A stretch of DNA of 64,000 bases from Endocalyx cinctus. Taxonomy: Eukaryota; Ascomycota; Sordariomycetes; Amphisphaeriales; Apiosporaceae. The stretch's first letter is position 1. Every line of letters starts with the position of its first letter. The stretch covers positions 3,150,915 through 3,214,914 of the forward strand of contig BCKC01000004.1 in assembly GCA_001600455.1 (NCBI GenBank), read 5' to 3'. The notes beneath the pieces are model-generated. The model was given only the letters and a program-made list of their open reading frames with translations, ran no database searches and was not told the DNA's origin. This document shows, piece by piece, positions 62,731 through 64,000 of this stretch. Both the position numbers and the translations under genes were made by a program.

Positions 62731-62762
62731 TTTTTTTTTTAAAAAAAAAAAAAAAAAAAAAA
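62731..62762. repeat. T10A22 palindromic tract
   Basis: Ten T are followed directly by 22 A, giving a self-complementary junction in non-coding DNA. The same T-then-A layout recurs in the tandem repeats just downstream. Confidence 0.85.
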
Positions 62763-63094
62763 TTCTACAGTAAATAATTATATAATTTTTCTTTATTGGG
62801 AAGTAGCGATTGCATGATATATAAGTATTTACCTCTTAAAATATAAAATTATATGTATAATTGCCTACTTGGGTAGTAATTATATATTACAAGTACATAA
62901 ACTACATTCAACATCGCGACTTCCATAAGATCAATCATAACTATTATATTTGTTTAAGGTTGTTTACAATTTTTTCTTTCTTCCTCTTCTTTCCCATTCT
63001 TGTAAATTCTATTTCGTACCCGACCTAACTTATCCATTGAATCTACAATCATAAAGTCACACTTCACACCTGATCCAATTCATTCTCTTCCCAA

Positions 63095-63800
63095 AACATC
63101 AACAAGTTTCTTGACACCGAAATCTCAACAAATCCAATCCAGACTTTCTCGTTTTTTTTTTTACTTTCAAGTATACCAGATAAAATCAATTCTTCTACTC
63201 TTTCTCGATCATAAGATCCTCCTCTTTTTTCTACCCTTACTTTTTTTTATATAAAAAAAAATAATAATAATCGTCATCTCTCTCGACTCAAACATTAACT
63301 CCTCTCTCGACACGAAACACCACAAAACCAAACCACTCTCTCTCGTTTTTACTCGAGAGTACACTAAATAAACCTAATTATAACACTCTCTCTATCATAA
63401 ATTCCGCTTCTTGTTTTACTCCTCCTTTTCTTTTTTATAAAAAAAGAATAATAGTCATCTCCCTACTCAAACATCAACCACTCTCTTAGCACGGAGATCA
63501 CCACAAAACCAAACCAGACATTCTCGTTTTTACTCGCAAGTACACCAATAAACTCAATTCTTTCACCCTATCTACTATCAAATCCGCCTCTTTTTTTTAA
63601 TAAAAAAAAAGTAGTCATCTCTCATCCCAAATATCAAAAACTCTCGACACGGAAATCACAACAAAACCAAACCACTTTCTCGTCTTTACTCGCAAATACA
63701 CCAAATAAACTTAATTCGGTTACCCTCTCTACCATCAAATCCGCCTCTTTTTGTACCCATCCCTTTTTTTTTTTAAAAAAAAAAAAAAATAACAACTATA
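63095..63800 (+). repeat. Four-copy degenerate tandem repeat (about 160-195 bp) upstream of the last gene
   Basis: Copies start near 63095, 63291, 63470 and 63629. Each copy repeats the same ordered blocks: ACATCAAC, CTCTCGACACGGAAATCAC, ACAAAACCAAACCA, TTTCTCGTTTTTACTCGCAA, GTACACCAAATAAAC, CATCAAATCCGCCTCTTTT, then a T-tract joined to an A-tract, then AGTCATCTCTC. Copies differ by many substitutions and small indels, so the array is old or fast-evolving. The fourth copy runs to within about 10 bp of the ATG at 63810, so the array is likely leader or core promoter. Confidence 0.85.
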
Positions 63801-63809
63801 AAATCAACC

Positions 63810-64000
63810 ATGGATAACCACGGTAACAAGCGAAAAGCGAGCGTCGAGCTCGAAGATCTAGAGCCACGAAAACGTCGTAAGTCATCTTCCATCTCTTTAT
63901 TTTTCTGTTTTGTCCCCCGCTTTTCATCTTCGTTCAGAATGGTGACAAATATTAATTGACGTTGGTAAATGAATATAGAGCTCCAAAGAACCGACCCTTT
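63810..64000 (+). CDS. Unidentified gene, first exon and start of second, partial at 3' end
   Basis: An ATG at 63810 in excellent context (TCAACCATGG) opens a 67-nt exon (63810-63876) encoding MDNHGNKRKASVELEDLEPRKR. A 102-nt intron (GTAAGT...ATATAG, 63877-63978) leads into an exon beginning at 63979 that continues off the window as QLQRTDP. The start is rich in Lys/Arg and Glu, with two basic clusters (KRK, RKR) resembling a nuclear localisation signal. That hints at a nuclear protein but no family can be named from 29 residues. The gene has a strikingly long, repeat-built upstream region. The start is supported by the splice pattern and the CT/A-rich leader. Confidence 0.65.

Larger units (their letters stand above)
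61230..63094. other. Intergenic region after the kinase; no gene seen
   Basis: About 1.9 kb of AT-rich DNA contain the kinase 3' UTR, a tRNA-like remnant at 62271-62320 and a T10A22 palindromic tract at 62731-62762. No open frame with protein-like content is visible. The rightmost part becomes CT-rich and probably begins the leader or promoter of the last gene. Confidence 0.55.

Noticed and set aside
63095..63800. CRISPR-like array
   Set aside because: The units are whole tandem copies without distinct unique spacers, in a eukaryotic genome. It is a diverged tandem repeat.

Overview
This window is nuclear DNA from a filamentous ascomycete (Pezizomycotina). Sordariomycetes is the likely class, but the sequence alone does not prove it. 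The evidence is short GT-AG introns (mostly 51-108 nt) with CTAAC/TACTAAC-like branch points, a Zn2Cys6 regulator, an Ecl1-type lifespan factor, a fungal M13 peptidase, an arylsulfotransferase-like secreted protein and a very large hybrid histidine kinase. Exons are moderately GC-rich. Intergenic DNA is AT-rich and full of long A/T homopolymers and microsatellites.

Layout. 1-946: 3' end of the exportin CRM1/XPO1 gene (+). About 0.95-20.8 kb: a stretch of roughly 20 kb with no gene I can support. 21.4-21.9 kb: a small Ecl1-like gene (+). 21.9-32.4 kb: another gene-poor stretch of about 10.5 kb. 32.4-33.6 kb: class II aldolase/adducin-fold protein of the Mug14 type (-). 34.6-36.5 kb: chaperonin subunit CCT-gamma (+). 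36.8-37.45 kb: PRKRIP1-like spliceosome-associated protein (-). 38.9-40.65 kb: DET1-like histidine-phosphatase protein with a long acidic tail (+). 41.2-44.35 kb: neprilysin-like M13 metallopeptidase (-). 45.5-47.6 kb: Zn2Cys6 transcription factor (+). 49.85-51.5 kb: secreted arylsulfotransferase-like protein (-). 55.2-61.2 kb: hybrid histidine kinase of about 2003 residues (+). 63.8-64.0 kb: first exon of an unidentified gene (+) that runs off the window.

The genes do not form a biosynthetic cluster. They are mostly housekeeping genes (nuclear export, protein folding, splicing) plus signalling and secreted or membrane functions, in alternating orientation with convergent and divergent pairs. 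I rebuilt the gene models by hand from reading frame, splice signals and family alignment. Spliced lengths are 308 aa (aldolase), 540 aa (CCT3), 512 aa (DET1-like), 795 aa (M13), 688 aa (Zn2Cys6), 518 aa (arylsulfotransferase-like) and 2003 aa (kinase).

Most notable observations: (1) the M13 gene appears to need a single-nucleotide micro-exon, or equivalently two back-to-back introns separated by one base, to restore a conserved Tyr codon; (2) a four-copy degenerate tandem repeat of about 160-195 bp, each copy carrying a T-tract/A-tract palindrome, sits directly upstream of the last gene's ATG; (3) about 30 kb of nearly gene-free DNA surrounds the lone Ecl1-like gene; (4) the hybrid kinase carries a probable degenerate second receiver, and its only intron lies one codon before the phospho-acceptor Asp.
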